DNA from: Thiocapsa sp. UBA6158
GTDB lineage: Bacteria > Pseudomonadota > Gammaproteobacteria > Chromatiales > Chromatiaceae
Assembly (NCBI RefSeq): GCF_002423035.1
Contig: NZ_DIUM01000125.1
Coordinates: 1 to 27,498, forward strand
Length of the DNA: 27,498 bases
Reading direction: 5' to 3'
The stretch's first letter is position 1; each line of letters opens with the position of its first letter. A program made the position numbers and the translations under genes. Shown here in pieces: positions 1 to 7,933 of the stretch. The notes below the pieces were generated by a model that saw nothing but the letters and a program-made list of their open reading frames with translations, ran no database searches and was not told the DNA's origin.

Positions 1-43
1 GCGCATCAGTTTCGGTCGCACCCTGCTGCGCCGCCGCAATTGA
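1..43 (+). CDS. possible C-terminal end of an upstream gene (partial)
   Basis: One frame reads RISFGRTLLRRRN and then TGA at 41-43. It could be the tail of a gene entering from the left, but 13 codons are too few to judge. The 57 bases between this stop and leuC would hold the leuC leader. No convincing promoter with correct spacing is visible there. Confidence 0.2.
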   Translation, partial: RISFGRTLLRRRN

Positions 44-100
44 GTTTGACTGCCCCGGCGTTTATGCTTTGCGATTCGTTTTTGTTTCGAGGCCGGAGCC

Positions 101-1504
101 ATGGGTGCCAAGACCCTCTACGCTAAACTTTGGGACGAGCATGTCGTCCGTCTCGACGAGAACGGCACGGCCCTGCTCTATATCGACCGCCAGCTCGTTC
201 ATGAGGTGACCTCGCCGCAGGCCTTCGAGGGGCTGCGTCTGGCCGGTCGGCGTCCGTGGCGGGTTGCGGCGAATCTGGCCGTGCCGGATCACAATGTCCC
301 GACGCGCGATCTCGCGGCCGGCATCACGGATCCGGTCTCCAAGATCCAGGTCGAGACGCTCGACAGCAACTGTGCCGAGTTCGGGATCACCGAGTTTCGG
401 ATGTCCGATCCGCGCCAGGGCGTCGTGCACGTGATCGGCCCGGAGCAGGGCTTTACCCTGCCGGGCACGACCGTCGTCTGCGGCGACTCCCACACTTCGA
501 CCCACGGCGCCTTCGGTGCGCTCGCGTTCGGAATCGGCACCTCCGAGGTCGAGCATGTCCTCGCGACCCAGTGCCTGATCCAACGCAAGTCCAAGACGCT
601 CCTGATCAGCATCGACGGGCAGGTCGGACCGGGGGTCACCGCCAAGGACATGGTGCTCGCCATCATCGGCGAGATCGGCACGGCCGGCGGAACGGGCTCG
701 GTGATCGAGTTCGCCGGCGACGCCATCCGTGCACTCTCGATGGAAGGGCGCATGACGGTCTGCAACATGGCCATCGAGGCCGGCGCGCGGGCGGGACTGA
801 TCGGTGTCGACGAGAAGACGATCGCCTACCTGCGCGGCCGTCCCTATGCCCCGAGCGGTGAGCTCTTCGAGCAGGGAGCCGCCCGTTGGCGCACCCTGGT
901 CAGCGATCCGGACGCGCACTTCGATCGCGTGGTCCGGATGGATGCCGCGGCCATCCAGCCGCAGGTCACCTGGGGGACCTCGCCCGAGATGGTGGTCCCG
1001 ATCGGCGGCGCCGTCCCGGATCCGCGCGACGAGCAGGATCCGGTGCGGGCCGAGGGCATCCGCCGTGCACTCGATTACATGGGTCTCGAGCCCGGCACGG
1101 CGATTCGGGACATCCGCCCGGACAAGATCTTTATCGGCTCCTGCACCAATTCGCGGATCGAGGACTTGCGTGCGGCTGCCGAGGTCGTGAAAGGCCGAAA
1201 GGTCGCCGAGAGCATCCAATTGGCGCTGGTCGTGCCCGGCTCCGGTCTGGTGAAGGCGCAGGCCGAGGCCGAGGGCCTGGACCGCATCTTCACCGAGGCC
1301 GGTTTCGAGTGGCGCGAGCCGGGCTGCTCCATGTGTCTGGCGATGAACGCCGATCGGCTCGAGCCAGGCGAGCGCTGTGCCTCCACATCCAACCGCAACT
1401 TCGAGGGCCGGCAGGGTCAAGGGGGTCGGACCCATCTGGTGAGCCCCGCGATGGCCGCCGCCGCGGCGGTGACCGGTCACTTCGTCGACGTGAGGGAGCT
1501 CTGA
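101..1504 (+). CDS. leuC: 3-isopropylmalate dehydratase large subunit
   Basis: LeuC pairs with LeuD to isomerise 2-isopropylmalate to 3-isopropylmalate in cytoplasmic leucine synthesis, using an aconitase-type [4Fe-4S] cluster. The 467-residue length is normal for the bacterial large subunit. The three cluster-ligand cysteines are visible: C348 in FIGSCTNSR, and C409 and C412 in PGCSMCLAMN. Other family motifs are VCGDSHTSTHGAFGALAFGIGTSE (residues 127-150) and CASTSNRNFEGRQG (426-439). The ATG at 101 gives the usual N-terminus (MGAKTLYAKLWDEHVV) and follows a purine-rich GGCCGGAG. The stop codon overlaps the leuD start by one base (TGATG), so the two subunits are translationally coupled. An open frame on the opposite strand is a coding shadow. 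Confidence 0.98.
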   Translation: MGAKTLYAKLWDEHVVRLDENGTALLYIDRQLVHEVTSPQAFEGLRLAGRRPWRVAANLAVPDHNVPTRDLAAGITDPVSKIQVETLDSNCAEFGITEFRMSDPRQGVVHVIGPEQGFTLPGTTVVCGDSHTSTHGAFGALAFGIGTSEVEHVLATQCLIQRKSKTLLISIDGQVGPGVTAKDMVLAIIGEIGTAGGTGSVIEFAGDAIRALSMEGRMTVCNMAIEAGARAGLIGVDEKTIAYLRGRPYAPSGELFEQGAARWRTLVSDPDAHFDRVVRMDAAAIQPQVTWGTSPEMVVPIGGAVPDPRDEQDPVRAEGIRRALDYMGLEPGTAIRDIRPDKIFIGSCTNSRIEDLRAAAEVVKGRKVAESIQLALVVPGSGLVKAQAEAEGLDRIFTEAGFEWREPGCSMCLAMNADRLEPGERCASTSNRNFEGRQGQGGRTHLVSPAMAAAAAVTGHFVDVREL

Positions 1505-2166
1505 TGGAACCCTTCCAGAATTTCACCGGCATCGTCGCACCGCTCGATCGCTCGAACGTCGACACCGACGCCATCATCCCGAAGCAGTTTCTGAAGAGCA
1601 TTGCGCGCACCGGCTTCGGGCCTTATCTCTTCGACGAGCTGCGCTATCTGGATCGCGGCGAGCCCGGGATGGACTGCACGAATCGCCCGCTGAACCCGAC
1701 CTTCGTTCTGAACGACCCGAGATACGCGGGTGCGCAGATCCTGCTGGCCCGCGAGAACTTCGGCTGCGGCTCCTCGCGCGAGCATGCGCCCTGGGCGATC
1801 GCCGACTTCGGTATCCGTGTCATCATTGCCCCGAGCTTTGCCGACATCTTCCACAATAACTGCTTTAAGAACGGCCTTCTGCCGATCGTTTTGGTATCCA
1901 AGATCGTCGACGACCTCTTTGCCCGGGCGAGCGGGCCCCAAGCACTGCGGATCAGCGTCGATCTTCCCGAGCAGGTGCTCGTGCTGGATGACGGCACCCG
2001 CATCGCGTTCGAGCTCGACGCAGGCAACAAAGAACGGCTGCTCAAGGGCCTCGACGACATCGGCGTGACCCTGGAGCAGGCCGATGCCATCCGCGCCTAC
2101 GAGGAGCGACGTCGGCGCGAGGCGCCCTGGCTCTTTTCCGCGCCGCGACCTGGAATCGACGTTTGA
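1504..2166 (+). CDS. leuD: 3-isopropylmalate dehydratase small subunit
   Basis: This 220-residue protein is the swivel-domain subunit that completes the LeuCD isomerase. It starts at the ATG sharing one base with the leuC stop. Family signatures include the N-terminal GIVAPLDRSNVDTDAIIPKQ (residues 9-28), the substrate-loop ENFGCGSSREHAPWA and IIAPSFADIFHNNCFKNGLLP. The length is close to the E. coli protein (about 200). The gene normally runs directly into leuB in this operon type. Here a repeat element of about 230 bp separates them. Confidence 0.97.
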   Translation: MEPFQNFTGIVAPLDRSNVDTDAIIPKQFLKSIARTGFGPYLFDELRYLDRGEPGMDCTNRPLNPTFVLNDPRYAGAQILLARENFGCGSSREHAPWAIADFGIRVIIAPSFADIFHNNCFKNGLLPIVLVSKIVDDLFARASGPQALRISVDLPEQVLVLDDGTRIAFELDAGNKERLLKGLDDIGVTLEQADAIRAYEERRRREAPWLFSAPRPGIDV

Positions 2167-2170
2167 GCTC

Positions 2171-2216
2171 GATCTCGGTGAGACGCGGTTTGAAGTTTCA
2201 TATTGTTTAAACCGCG
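2171..2216 (+). repeat. partial extra module of the AAACCGCG palindromic repeat
   Basis: This 46-bp block begins GATCTCGGTGAGACGCGGTT and ends TTTAAACCGCG. It resembles the internal module at 2270-2322 of the adjoining 192-bp element (GATCCCAGTGAGTCGCGGTT ... TTTAAACCGCG), and matches the distant copy near 25690 even better at its start. Each module is an inverted repeat with ACGCGGTTT/AAACCGCGT-type arms around an AT-rich core. The block overlaps the first 10 bp of the element, so the two appear to share one arm. Confidence 0.6.
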
Positions 2217-2398
2217 TCCAGAGCGACATGCGTCGTTTTCATTGTTCACTTAGCTTCGGAGATCTCCTTGATCCCAGTGAGTCGCGGTTTAGAATTTAAG
2301 ATTTTCAATACTTTAAACCGCGCCGGCTCCGACAGTCGTCGGAGCCGGCGCGGCCAAGCCATCCACCACATGACGCATACCGCACCGGGCGCGGTTTA
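2207..2398 (+). repeat. 192-bp MITE-like palindromic element, copy 1
   Basis: This is one of two copies in the window; the other is inverted at 25577-25768. Hand alignment over 192 ungapped positions gives 14 differences, about 93% identity. The ends are inverted (TTAAACCGCG at 2207-2216 and CGCGGTTTAA at 2390-2399). The interior holds a 16-bp perfect stem, CCGCGCCGGCTCCGAC, with a 4-base loop AGTC and its exact complement at about 2317-2352. It also holds an AT-rich inverted module (2270-2322). There is no open frame of its own. Size, terminal inverted repeats and lack of coding capacity fit a non-autonomous miniature element, but no target duplication is clear. It lies in the leuD-leuB gap and could form a strong RNA hairpin inside the leucine operon transcript. 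Confidence 0.8.
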
Positions 2399-2437
2399 AG
2401 CGCGGCACACCACAAGACTTGATTGAGCGAGAAACCA

Positions 2438-3511
2438 TTGAGCAAGAAGATTCTGGTGCTGGCGGGTGACGGGATCGGCACGGAGATCGTGGCCGAGGCC
2501 GTCAAGATCCTGAACGTCCTGCAAGCGGAAGGGGCCATCGATGTCTCTCTGCAGGATGGACTGGTCGGCGGTGCGGCCTACGATGCCGCGGGCGATCCGC
2601 TGCCCGAAGAGACGCTGGAGGCCGCGCGTGCATCCGATGCCGTGCTGCTCGGCGCGGTGGGTGGACCCAAATGGGAGCCGCTGCACATCTCCAAGCGTCC
2701 CGAGAAGGGTCTGCTCGGTCTGCGTGCGGGTCTCGGGCTCTTCGCCAACCTACGCCCGGCGATCCTCTATCCGCAGTTGGCCGATGCCTCCACGCTCAAG
2801 CCCGAGGTGGTTTCCGGGCTCGACATCATGATCGTGCGCGAACTCACCGGCGACATCTACTTCGGCCAGCCGCGCGGGGTCGAGACCTTGCCGTCGGGCG
2901 AGCGTCGCGGTTTCAATACCATGGTCTACACCGAGTCCGAGGTCGAGCGCATCTGTCGCGTCGCCTTCGACATCGCCATGAAGCGCGGCAAGAAGGTCTG
3001 CTCGGTGGATAAGGCAAACGTGCTCGAATGCACCGAGATGTGGCGCGAGGTCGCGATCCGGACCGCACGCGACTATCCCGAAATCGCGCTCTCTCATATG
3101 TATGTCGATAATGCCGCCATGCAGCTGGTGCGCGCGCCCAAGCAGTTCGACGTCATGGTCACCGGCAACATCTTCGGCGACATCCTCTCGGACTGCGCGG
3201 CCATGCTGACCGGTTCCATCGGCATGCTGCCCTCGGCCTCCCTGAACGAGAAAGGTCAGGGTATGTACGAGCCGATCCACGGCTCCGCGCCGGACATCGC
3301 CGGGAAGGGTGTGGCCAATCCGCTTGCCACCATCCTCTCGGTCGCCATGATGCTGCGCTATTCGCTCGACGCCGTGCCCGCCGCCGAGCGCATCGAGACC
3401 GCCGTCTCCAAGGTGCTTGATCAGGGCCTGCGCACCGCGGACATCATGTCGAGCGGCATGCGCCAGGTCGGCACCGCCGAGATGGGCGACGCGGTGGCGG
3501 CGGCGCTTTAG
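2438..3511 (+). CDS. leuB: 3-isopropylmalate dehydrogenase
   Basis: LeuB oxidises and decarboxylates 3-isopropylmalate with NAD+, giving the leucine 2-oxoacid precursor. Visible signatures are AGDGIGTEI near the N-terminus (many relatives have GPEI), the active-site Tyr in RELTGDIYFGQPRG, the Lys in VDKANVLECTEMWREV, and metal-binding Asp residues in DNAAMQLV and GNIFGDILSD. There is no ATG at the expected start. Two TTG codons, at 2423 and 2438, sit in a duplicated TTGAGC. The second gives the family-typical MSKKILVL and 357 residues; the first adds five residues. The purine-rich GAGCGAGAAA precedes 2438. The gene follows a repeat element, so its coupling to leuCD is physically interrupted. 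Confidence 0.95.
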   Translation: MSKKILVLAGDGIGTEIVAEAVKILNVLQAEGAIDVSLQDGLVGGAAYDAAGDPLPEETLEAARASDAVLLGAVGGPKWEPLHISKRPEKGLLGLRAGLGLFANLRPAILYPQLADASTLKPEVVSGLDIMIVRELTGDIYFGQPRGVETLPSGERRGFNTMVYTESEVERICRVAFDIAMKRGKKVCSVDKANVLECTEMWREVAIRTARDYPEIALSHMYVDNAAMQLVRAPKQFDVMVTGNIFGDILSDCAAMLTGSIGMLPSASLNEKGQGMYEPIHGSAPDIAGKGVANPLATILSVAMMLRYSLDAVPAAERIETAVSKVLDQGLRTADIMSSGMRQVGTAEMGDAVAAAL

Positions 3512-3513
3512 GA

Positions 3514-3600
3514 GCCTCCGGCCTCCAGCCTCCAGCCATCAGCCATCAGCTTCGGTTTGATAGGAGGCAGGAGGCAGGAGGCAGGAGGCAGGAGGCAGGA
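3514..3600 (+). repeat. inverted 7-bp tandem repeat arrays (leuB-asd gap)
   Basis: The first array (3514-3548) consists of heptads GCCTCCG, GCCTCCA twice and GCCATCA twice. After a 14-base spacer comes a second array of five perfect GGAGGCA heptads (3563-3597) plus GGA. The second unit is the reverse complement of the GCCTCC type, so the arrays face each other and can fold into a long imperfect hairpin. The second array places five Shine-Dalgarno-like GGAGG strings about 45-80 bases upstream of the asd start. The real ribosome site is the separate GGAG at 3634-3637. Tandem arrays of this kind are often length-variable between strains. Confidence 0.9.
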
Positions 3601-3644
3601 AGCCGAACGATAGACACACCAATCCACGATTGCGGAGTACCTGA

Positions 3645-4760
3645 ATGATGCGTGTCGGATTCATCGGCTGGCGTGGCATGGTCGGCTCGGTCTTGATGGA
3701 CCGCATGCGGGCGGAGGGGGATTTCGACCTGATCCCCGAGGCGGTCTTCTTCACCACCTCGCAGGTCGGTCAGCCGGGTCCGGACGTCGGACAGGGCGCA
3801 CGCCCGCTGCAGGATGCCGAGTCCATCGATGCACTGCGCGAGATGGATCTCATCCTGACCTGTCAGGGCGGGGACTATACCAAGGCGATCTACCCCAAAC
3901 TGCGCGCCACCGGCTGGGACGGCTATTGGATCGACGCGGCCTCCGCGCTGCGCATGGATCCGAACGCGACCATCATCCTGGATCCGGTCAATCAGCCGGT
4001 GATCGATGCCGCACTGGATCAGGGCAAGCGCGATTTCATCGGCGGCAACTGCACCGTGAGCCTCATGCTGATGGCGATCGGCGGGTTGTTCCGCGAGGGT
4101 CTGGTCGAATGGGTCAGCGCCATGACCTATCAGGCCGCCTCCGGTGCGGGTGCCAAGAACATGCGCGAGCTGCTGTCCCAGATGGGCGCGCTGCACGGCG
4201 CCGTCTCCGCGCTCCTGGATGATCCTGCCTCCGCTATCCTGGAGATCGATCGGCGCGTCACCGAGACGATGCGCGGCACAGCGTTTCCGAGCGAGAACTT
4301 CGGGGCCCCTCTGGCCGGCAGTCTGATCCCCTGGATCGACACCGCCTTGCCGAACGGCCAGAGCCGCGAGGAATGGAAAGGCATGGCCGAGACCAACAAG
4401 ATCCTCGGCCGCGAGGGCGATCCGTTGCCGATCGACGGACTCTGCGTGCGCGTCGGTGCCATGCGCTGCCACAGTCAGGGCCTCACCATCAAGCTGACGC
4501 GCGACATCTCGGTCGCCGAGGTCGAGTCTATTGTCGCGAGCGCCAACGACTGGGTGCGCCTCATCCCCAACGATCGGCAGGAGACGGTGCGTGGTCTGTC
4601 GCCCGCGGCGGTCACCGGGACCCTGACCGTCCCGATCGGGCGGATCCGCAAGATGAACCTGGGCGAGCGCTATCTTACGGCCTTCACGGTCGGCGATCAG
4701 TTGCTCTGGGGCGCAGCCGAGCCCCTGCGACGCATGCTGCGCATCCTGCTCGCGCGCTGA
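3645..4760 (+). CDS. asd: aspartate-semialdehyde dehydrogenase
   Basis: Asd reduces aspartyl phosphate to aspartate semialdehyde, the branch point to lysine/diaminopimelate, threonine and methionine. The 371-residue protein has the N-terminal nucleotide-binding GFIGWRGMVGS, the catalytic cysteine C136 in GGNCTVSLM and the active-site histidine H276 in RVGAMRCHSQ. These positions nearly match the E. coli enzyme (C135, H274). Two ATG codons stand side by side at 3645 and 3648; GGAG lies 7 bases before the first. The leu-asd-fimV order is a conserved gammaproteobacterial neighbourhood. The 133-base gap upstream carries the heptad repeats. Confidence 0.98.
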   Translation: MMRVGFIGWRGMVGSVLMDRMRAEGDFDLIPEAVFFTTSQVGQPGPDVGQGARPLQDAESIDALREMDLILTCQGGDYTKAIYPKLRATGWDGYWIDAASALRMDPNATIILDPVNQPVIDAALDQGKRDFIGGNCTVSLMLMAIGGLFREGLVEWVSAMTYQAASGAGAKNMRELLSQMGALHGAVSALLDDPASAILEIDRRVTETMRGTAFPSENFGAPLAGSLIPWIDTALPNGQSREEWKGMAETNKILGREGDPLPIDGLCVRVGAMRCHSQGLTIKLTRDISVAEVESIVASANDWVRLIPNDRQETVRGLSPAAVTGTLTVPIGRIRKMNLGERYLTAFTVGDQLLWGAAEPLRRMLRILLAR

Positions 4761-4796
4761 TCCGCTCGCGTTCGAGGTCCGAAGCACAAGCCGTGC

Positions 4797-4826
4797 TTGG
4801 TGTGCACGGATGCGTTCGGATATAGT
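4797..4826 (+). promoter_or_regulatory. candidate sigma-70 promoter for fimV
   Basis: TTGGTG (4797-4802) and TATAGT (4821-4826) are separated by 18 bases, about 100 bases upstream of the fimV start. A small hairpin (AAGCAC 4782-4787 / GTGCTT 4793-4798) touches the -35 element. The -10 context GGATATAGTCC resembles the purF -10 (GGTATAGTCCG). This is pattern-based only. Confidence 0.4.
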
Positions 4827-4922
4827 CCAGTCGCTTCAGGGGGAATTCGGGCTGGACGAGCCATTGGCCGCCGGCTCTTTCGATTCCGGCGGTCCGATGC
4901 CGCCAGCGCACGAGGGAGGCGG

Positions 4923-7841
4923 ATGTCTCGTCAGGCCATTCAAGCGTCGATCATTGTCTTGGCCCTGATGGGCGCCGACGCTTTTGCCCTCGGCCTCGGA
5001 GGATTAAGGACCGAGTCCGCCCTCAACCAACCCTTCATCGGCGAGATCGATCTCTTCGACGTCAAGTCCGACGAGCTCGACACCATCAGAGCGTCGCTCG
5101 CCACCGCGGATGCCTTCGCGAAATCCGGCATCGAGCGCTATCACTTTCTGACGCAGCTCGCCTTTCAACCTCAGATGTCCGGGCGCGGGGATGCGGTGAT
5201 CCGTATCACGAGTCGCGAGCCGATCCGCGAGCCCTTCATGGACTTTCTCGTCGAGGTCGTCTGGCCGACCGGTCAACTGGTCAAGGAATTCACGGTTCTC
5301 CTGGATCCTCCCTCGATGTCCGAGCGTCCCGCACCTGCGGTTCGCCCGCCGGCCATTGCGGATCGTCGACCGGCGACGCCCCCTGCGCCACCTCGATCGG
5401 CTGCGCGCGCCGACCCTGCACCGCCGCGCAGCGATGCTGTCGATCGGCCCCCGTCGCAGCCGGTCCCGCGGATCCCGAGCGGGGCGGATGGGTTCCCCGC
5501 CTATTTTGGTCCCGTGCGTTCCGGGACGGGTCTGTTGCGGCTGACGCGCGGGGCTCAACCCGCAGGCGCGACGACGGCCCAGACCGCTCTGGCGCTTTAT
5601 CGCAATAATCAGGACGCCTTCATCAACGGCGACATCGAACGTCTGATCGCCGGCAAGACACTCGTCATCCCCACGCGCGCAGAATTGTTTGCCCTCGACG
5701 AGGCGGCGGCGGCGACCGAGCTTCAGGCGGCGCTGCAGGGTGGTACGGTGCGTCGTTCGCCCATCACCGAGGTTGCGCGGATCGAGGACGCCGCAGCGGC
5801 GCAGAGCGCCCGTCTGCGCATCGCGGGCGCGGCTGCCGGTGCGGCGCCCGGAACCGTCCCCGGCACCGTCGAGCCGGCGCCGGTACAAGCAGCCGATGAC
5901 GCCGACCGGGACTCCGAGAGCACGCCGTCGCCGGGGACCGATCTGGAGCAGGAGCTGCTGTTGGTGATCGAGGCGAGCGAATCGGCCCGTCAGGAGACCG
6001 AGGAGCTTCGCGAACGGGTCCGCGAGCTGGAGACGCAGCTCGCCGACATCCAAACCCTGCTGCAACTGCGAAACGCCGAGATGGCGCGCCTTCAGGGAGG
6101 TACGTCTGGCGAATCGGTCGCGATCGAGGTCGCTTCGGAGTCTTCCGCGGAAGCTCCCGGTCGGGTTGTGGAGGAGACCGAGATTGCCGCAACCGATGGC
6201 GCTCAGTCCATCTCCGAGGAGATCGAAACGGCCCCGGACGAGGAGGCAACGGTCGTCGATGCGGGCGTCGACCCGCGCGTTGCCGAGGTCGAAACCGAAA
6301 CATCCCCGGTGGTCCCGGCGTCGGCGAAGAGCGAGGAGACCGCGGGGCCGGTAGAGACCGACCCCGTGTCCACCTCCGCCTGGCACGACTATCTGCTCCC
6401 GCTGGCTGGTTTCGCCGGGATGACCGCTTTCGGCGTCCTCGCATTCTCGTTGCTGTCGGCACGTCGTCGTCGCCGCGAGCAGGAGGAGAACGAAGAGGAA
6501 TGGAGTATCGACTCTGCCGTCCTCGACTTTCCCGAGCACGAGCCGCAGCCTGAGTCGGCTGCTCCCGAGCCGGATGCTTCCAAGCGTGGGCGGGCCGATG
6601 TCGCTGCCCGGTTGCAGGCCGATGCCGGACTCGCGCCGCTGCGCGAGCCGGAGCCTCCTACACCCGAGCCGACGGCCCAAGCGCCGCAGATCGACTCCGG
6701 GTTGTTGACGCCGTCTTCCCAGCTGACTACTTTCGGGCACTTCGAGACAGAGGCCGACGAGGCCGATGCGCTCTCCGAGGCCGATATCTACATCGCCTAC
6801 GGTCGTTACAAGGAGGCCGAGGAGCTGCTCAAGCACGAGCTGAAGCGCTCGCCGGAACGCCTCGACGTGCGCTTCAAACTCGCGGAGGTCTATGCCGGAT
6901 CCGAGAATCCGGATGCGTTGCGCACGCTCATGCAGCATCTGAAGGCCACCGGTGCGGACACCGCCGAGCCGGCGCGCTGGCAACGCCTGAGCGCGATTGC
7001 CGCGGTGGTCGAGCAAGGCGGCACCTGGGATCCGGGAGCCGCCATGGCGATAAGCGAGGCGACCGGCGCCCCCGCAACCGAGACGGGCGACCAACGACGT
7101 CATTCGGACGCTGCTGCCGATTCGTGGTTCGGCGAGGCGCGCGAGGACGACAACGACTTCTTCAGGCTTGATCTCGACGAGATCGACTCCAAGCCTCCTC
7201 TCGGACCGACTCCCGGCTCGACTTCCCGGCCGGCGGCAGAAGTGCCGTCCCTCCCGACGCAGGACGAGGATCTTCCGCTCTTGTTCCGGGATTCCGCCTT
7301 GGACAGCCCTGCGGATCTCTCCGAGCTTTCGGGTCTGTTGGATCTGCCCGAACCGGCGGACCCCGACGCGCGTGATCGGCAGGCGGACCTCTCCGTCGAA
7401 GACGACTTGATCCTGACGCTGGACGATCTTCGCGACTCGCGTGATTTGGATCTCGACGCCTTCTTCGAGGCAGGGTTGCCGCCGTCTACCTCCTTTCCTG
7501 CTGCGTCGTCGCCGGCTGCCTCGGCGATGTCCGAACCCGAGGCGTCGCTCCCACGGTTGGAGCTTCCGGGGGACGAGGCAGGCCTCTCGCACGCGATACC
7601 GGATGAGTCTCGAAGTGCGCCACGACAGAACGTGCTCGAGCCCCCCGACGATCTGCTCTCCGATCAATGGGCAATGGATTCCGGGATTTGGGACGAGAAC
7701 TCGACCAAGCTCGACCTCGCACGCGCCTACATCGATATGGACGACTTCGCCTCTGCGCGGGAGATCCTCCAGGAAGTCAGTGCGGACGGTCGCGAGGAGC
7801 AGCGCCGCGAGGCACAAGACATGCTGAGGACACTCGCCTGA
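4923..7841 (+). CDS. fimV: FimV-family polar hub / pilus assembly protein
   Basis: FimV proteins are inner-membrane scaffolds that organise the cell pole and type IV pili. They bind peptidoglycan through a LysM-like domain and recruit partners through cytoplasmic TPR repeats. The ATG at 4923 follows a strong GAGGGAGG and gives 972 residues; an earlier in-frame start would spoil the signal peptide. Order of parts: signal peptide (about 1-22, ADAFA before LGLGG); conserved N-terminal domain (LNQPFIGEIDLFDV onward, to about 130); Pro/Arg-rich linker; LysM-like segment around 215-255 (ALYRNNQDAFINGDIERL); coiled coil about 340-390; acidic stretch; one membrane helix about 490-512 followed by RRRRR; a TPR-like pair about 620-676 (AYGRYKEAEELLKHEL); long acidic region; and the FimV C-terminal domain in the last 50 residues (TKLDLARAYIDMDDFASARE). 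The window also carries pilus genes (20.3-23.6 kb), consistent with this role. Confidence 0.93.
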   Translation: MSRQAIQASIIVLALMGADAFALGLGGLRTESALNQPFIGEIDLFDVKSDELDTIRASLATADAFAKSGIERYHFLTQLAFQPQMSGRGDAVIRITSREPIREPFMDFLVEVVWPTGQLVKEFTVLLDPPSMSERPAPAVRPPAIADRRPATPPAPPRSAARADPAPPRSDAVDRPPSQPVPRIPSGADGFPAYFGPVRSGTGLLRLTRGAQPAGATTAQTALALYRNNQDAFINGDIERLIAGKTLVIPTRAELFALDEAAAATELQAALQGGTVRRSPITEVARIEDAAAAQSARLRIAGAAAGAAPGTVPGTVEPAPVQAADDADRDSESTPSPGTDLEQELLLVIEASESARQETEELRERVRELETQLADIQTLLQLRNAEMARLQGGTSGESVAIEVASESSAEAPGRVVEETEIAATDGAQSISEEIETAPDEEATVVDAGVDPRVAEVETETSPVVPASAKSEETAGPVETDPVSTSAWHDYLLPLAGFAGMTAFGVLAFSLLSARRRRREQEENEEEWSIDSAVLDFPEHEPQPESAAPEPDASKRGRADVAARLQADAGLAPLREPEPPTPEPTAQAPQIDSGLLTPSSQLTTFGHFETEADEADALSEADIYIAYGRYKEAEELLKHELKRSPERLDVRFKLAEVYAGSENPDALRTLMQHLKATGADTAEPARWQRLSAIAAVVEQGGTWDPGAAMAISEATGAPATETGDQRRHSDAAADSWFGEAREDDNDFFRLDLDEIDSKPPLGPTPGSTSRPAAEVPSLPTQDEDLPLLFRDSALDSPADLSELSGLLDLPEPADPDARDRQADLSVEDDLILTLDDLRDSRDLDLDAFFEAGLPPSTSFPAASSPAASAMSEPEASLPRLELPGDEAGLSHAIPDESRSAPRQNVLEPPDDLLSDQWAMDSGIWDENSTKLDLARAYIDMDDFASAREILQEVSADGREEQRREAQDMLRTLA

Positions 7842-7933
7842 ATGCCGAGGTGACCGCGCTGCCGATATGGGCGCCGAGAGCCGCGCCGACATCCGGGCCG
7901 AGCCCGGAGTCCACGCCTGAGCCCGATGGATCC

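Noticed and set aside
62..1480. Long open frame on the strand opposite leuC
   Set aside because: It is in register with GC-rich leuC codons, has Arg/Gly/His-rich text and no family resemblance: a coding shadow.
2317..2352. Intrinsic terminator in the leuD-leuB gap
   Set aside because: The 16-bp stem is very strong but no T-run follows on either strand, and it is part of a dispersed element.
3514..3600. CRISPR array
   Set aside because: The units are 7 bp and contiguous, with no spacers and no cas genes.
4782..4798. Terminator after asd
   Set aside because: It is a 6-bp hairpin without a T-run, and it overlaps the candidate fimV promoter.
5004..7892. 962-codon open frame opposite fimV
   Set aside because: Composition is Arg-rich and low in hydrophobic runs, while the plus strand has a clear FimV architecture.
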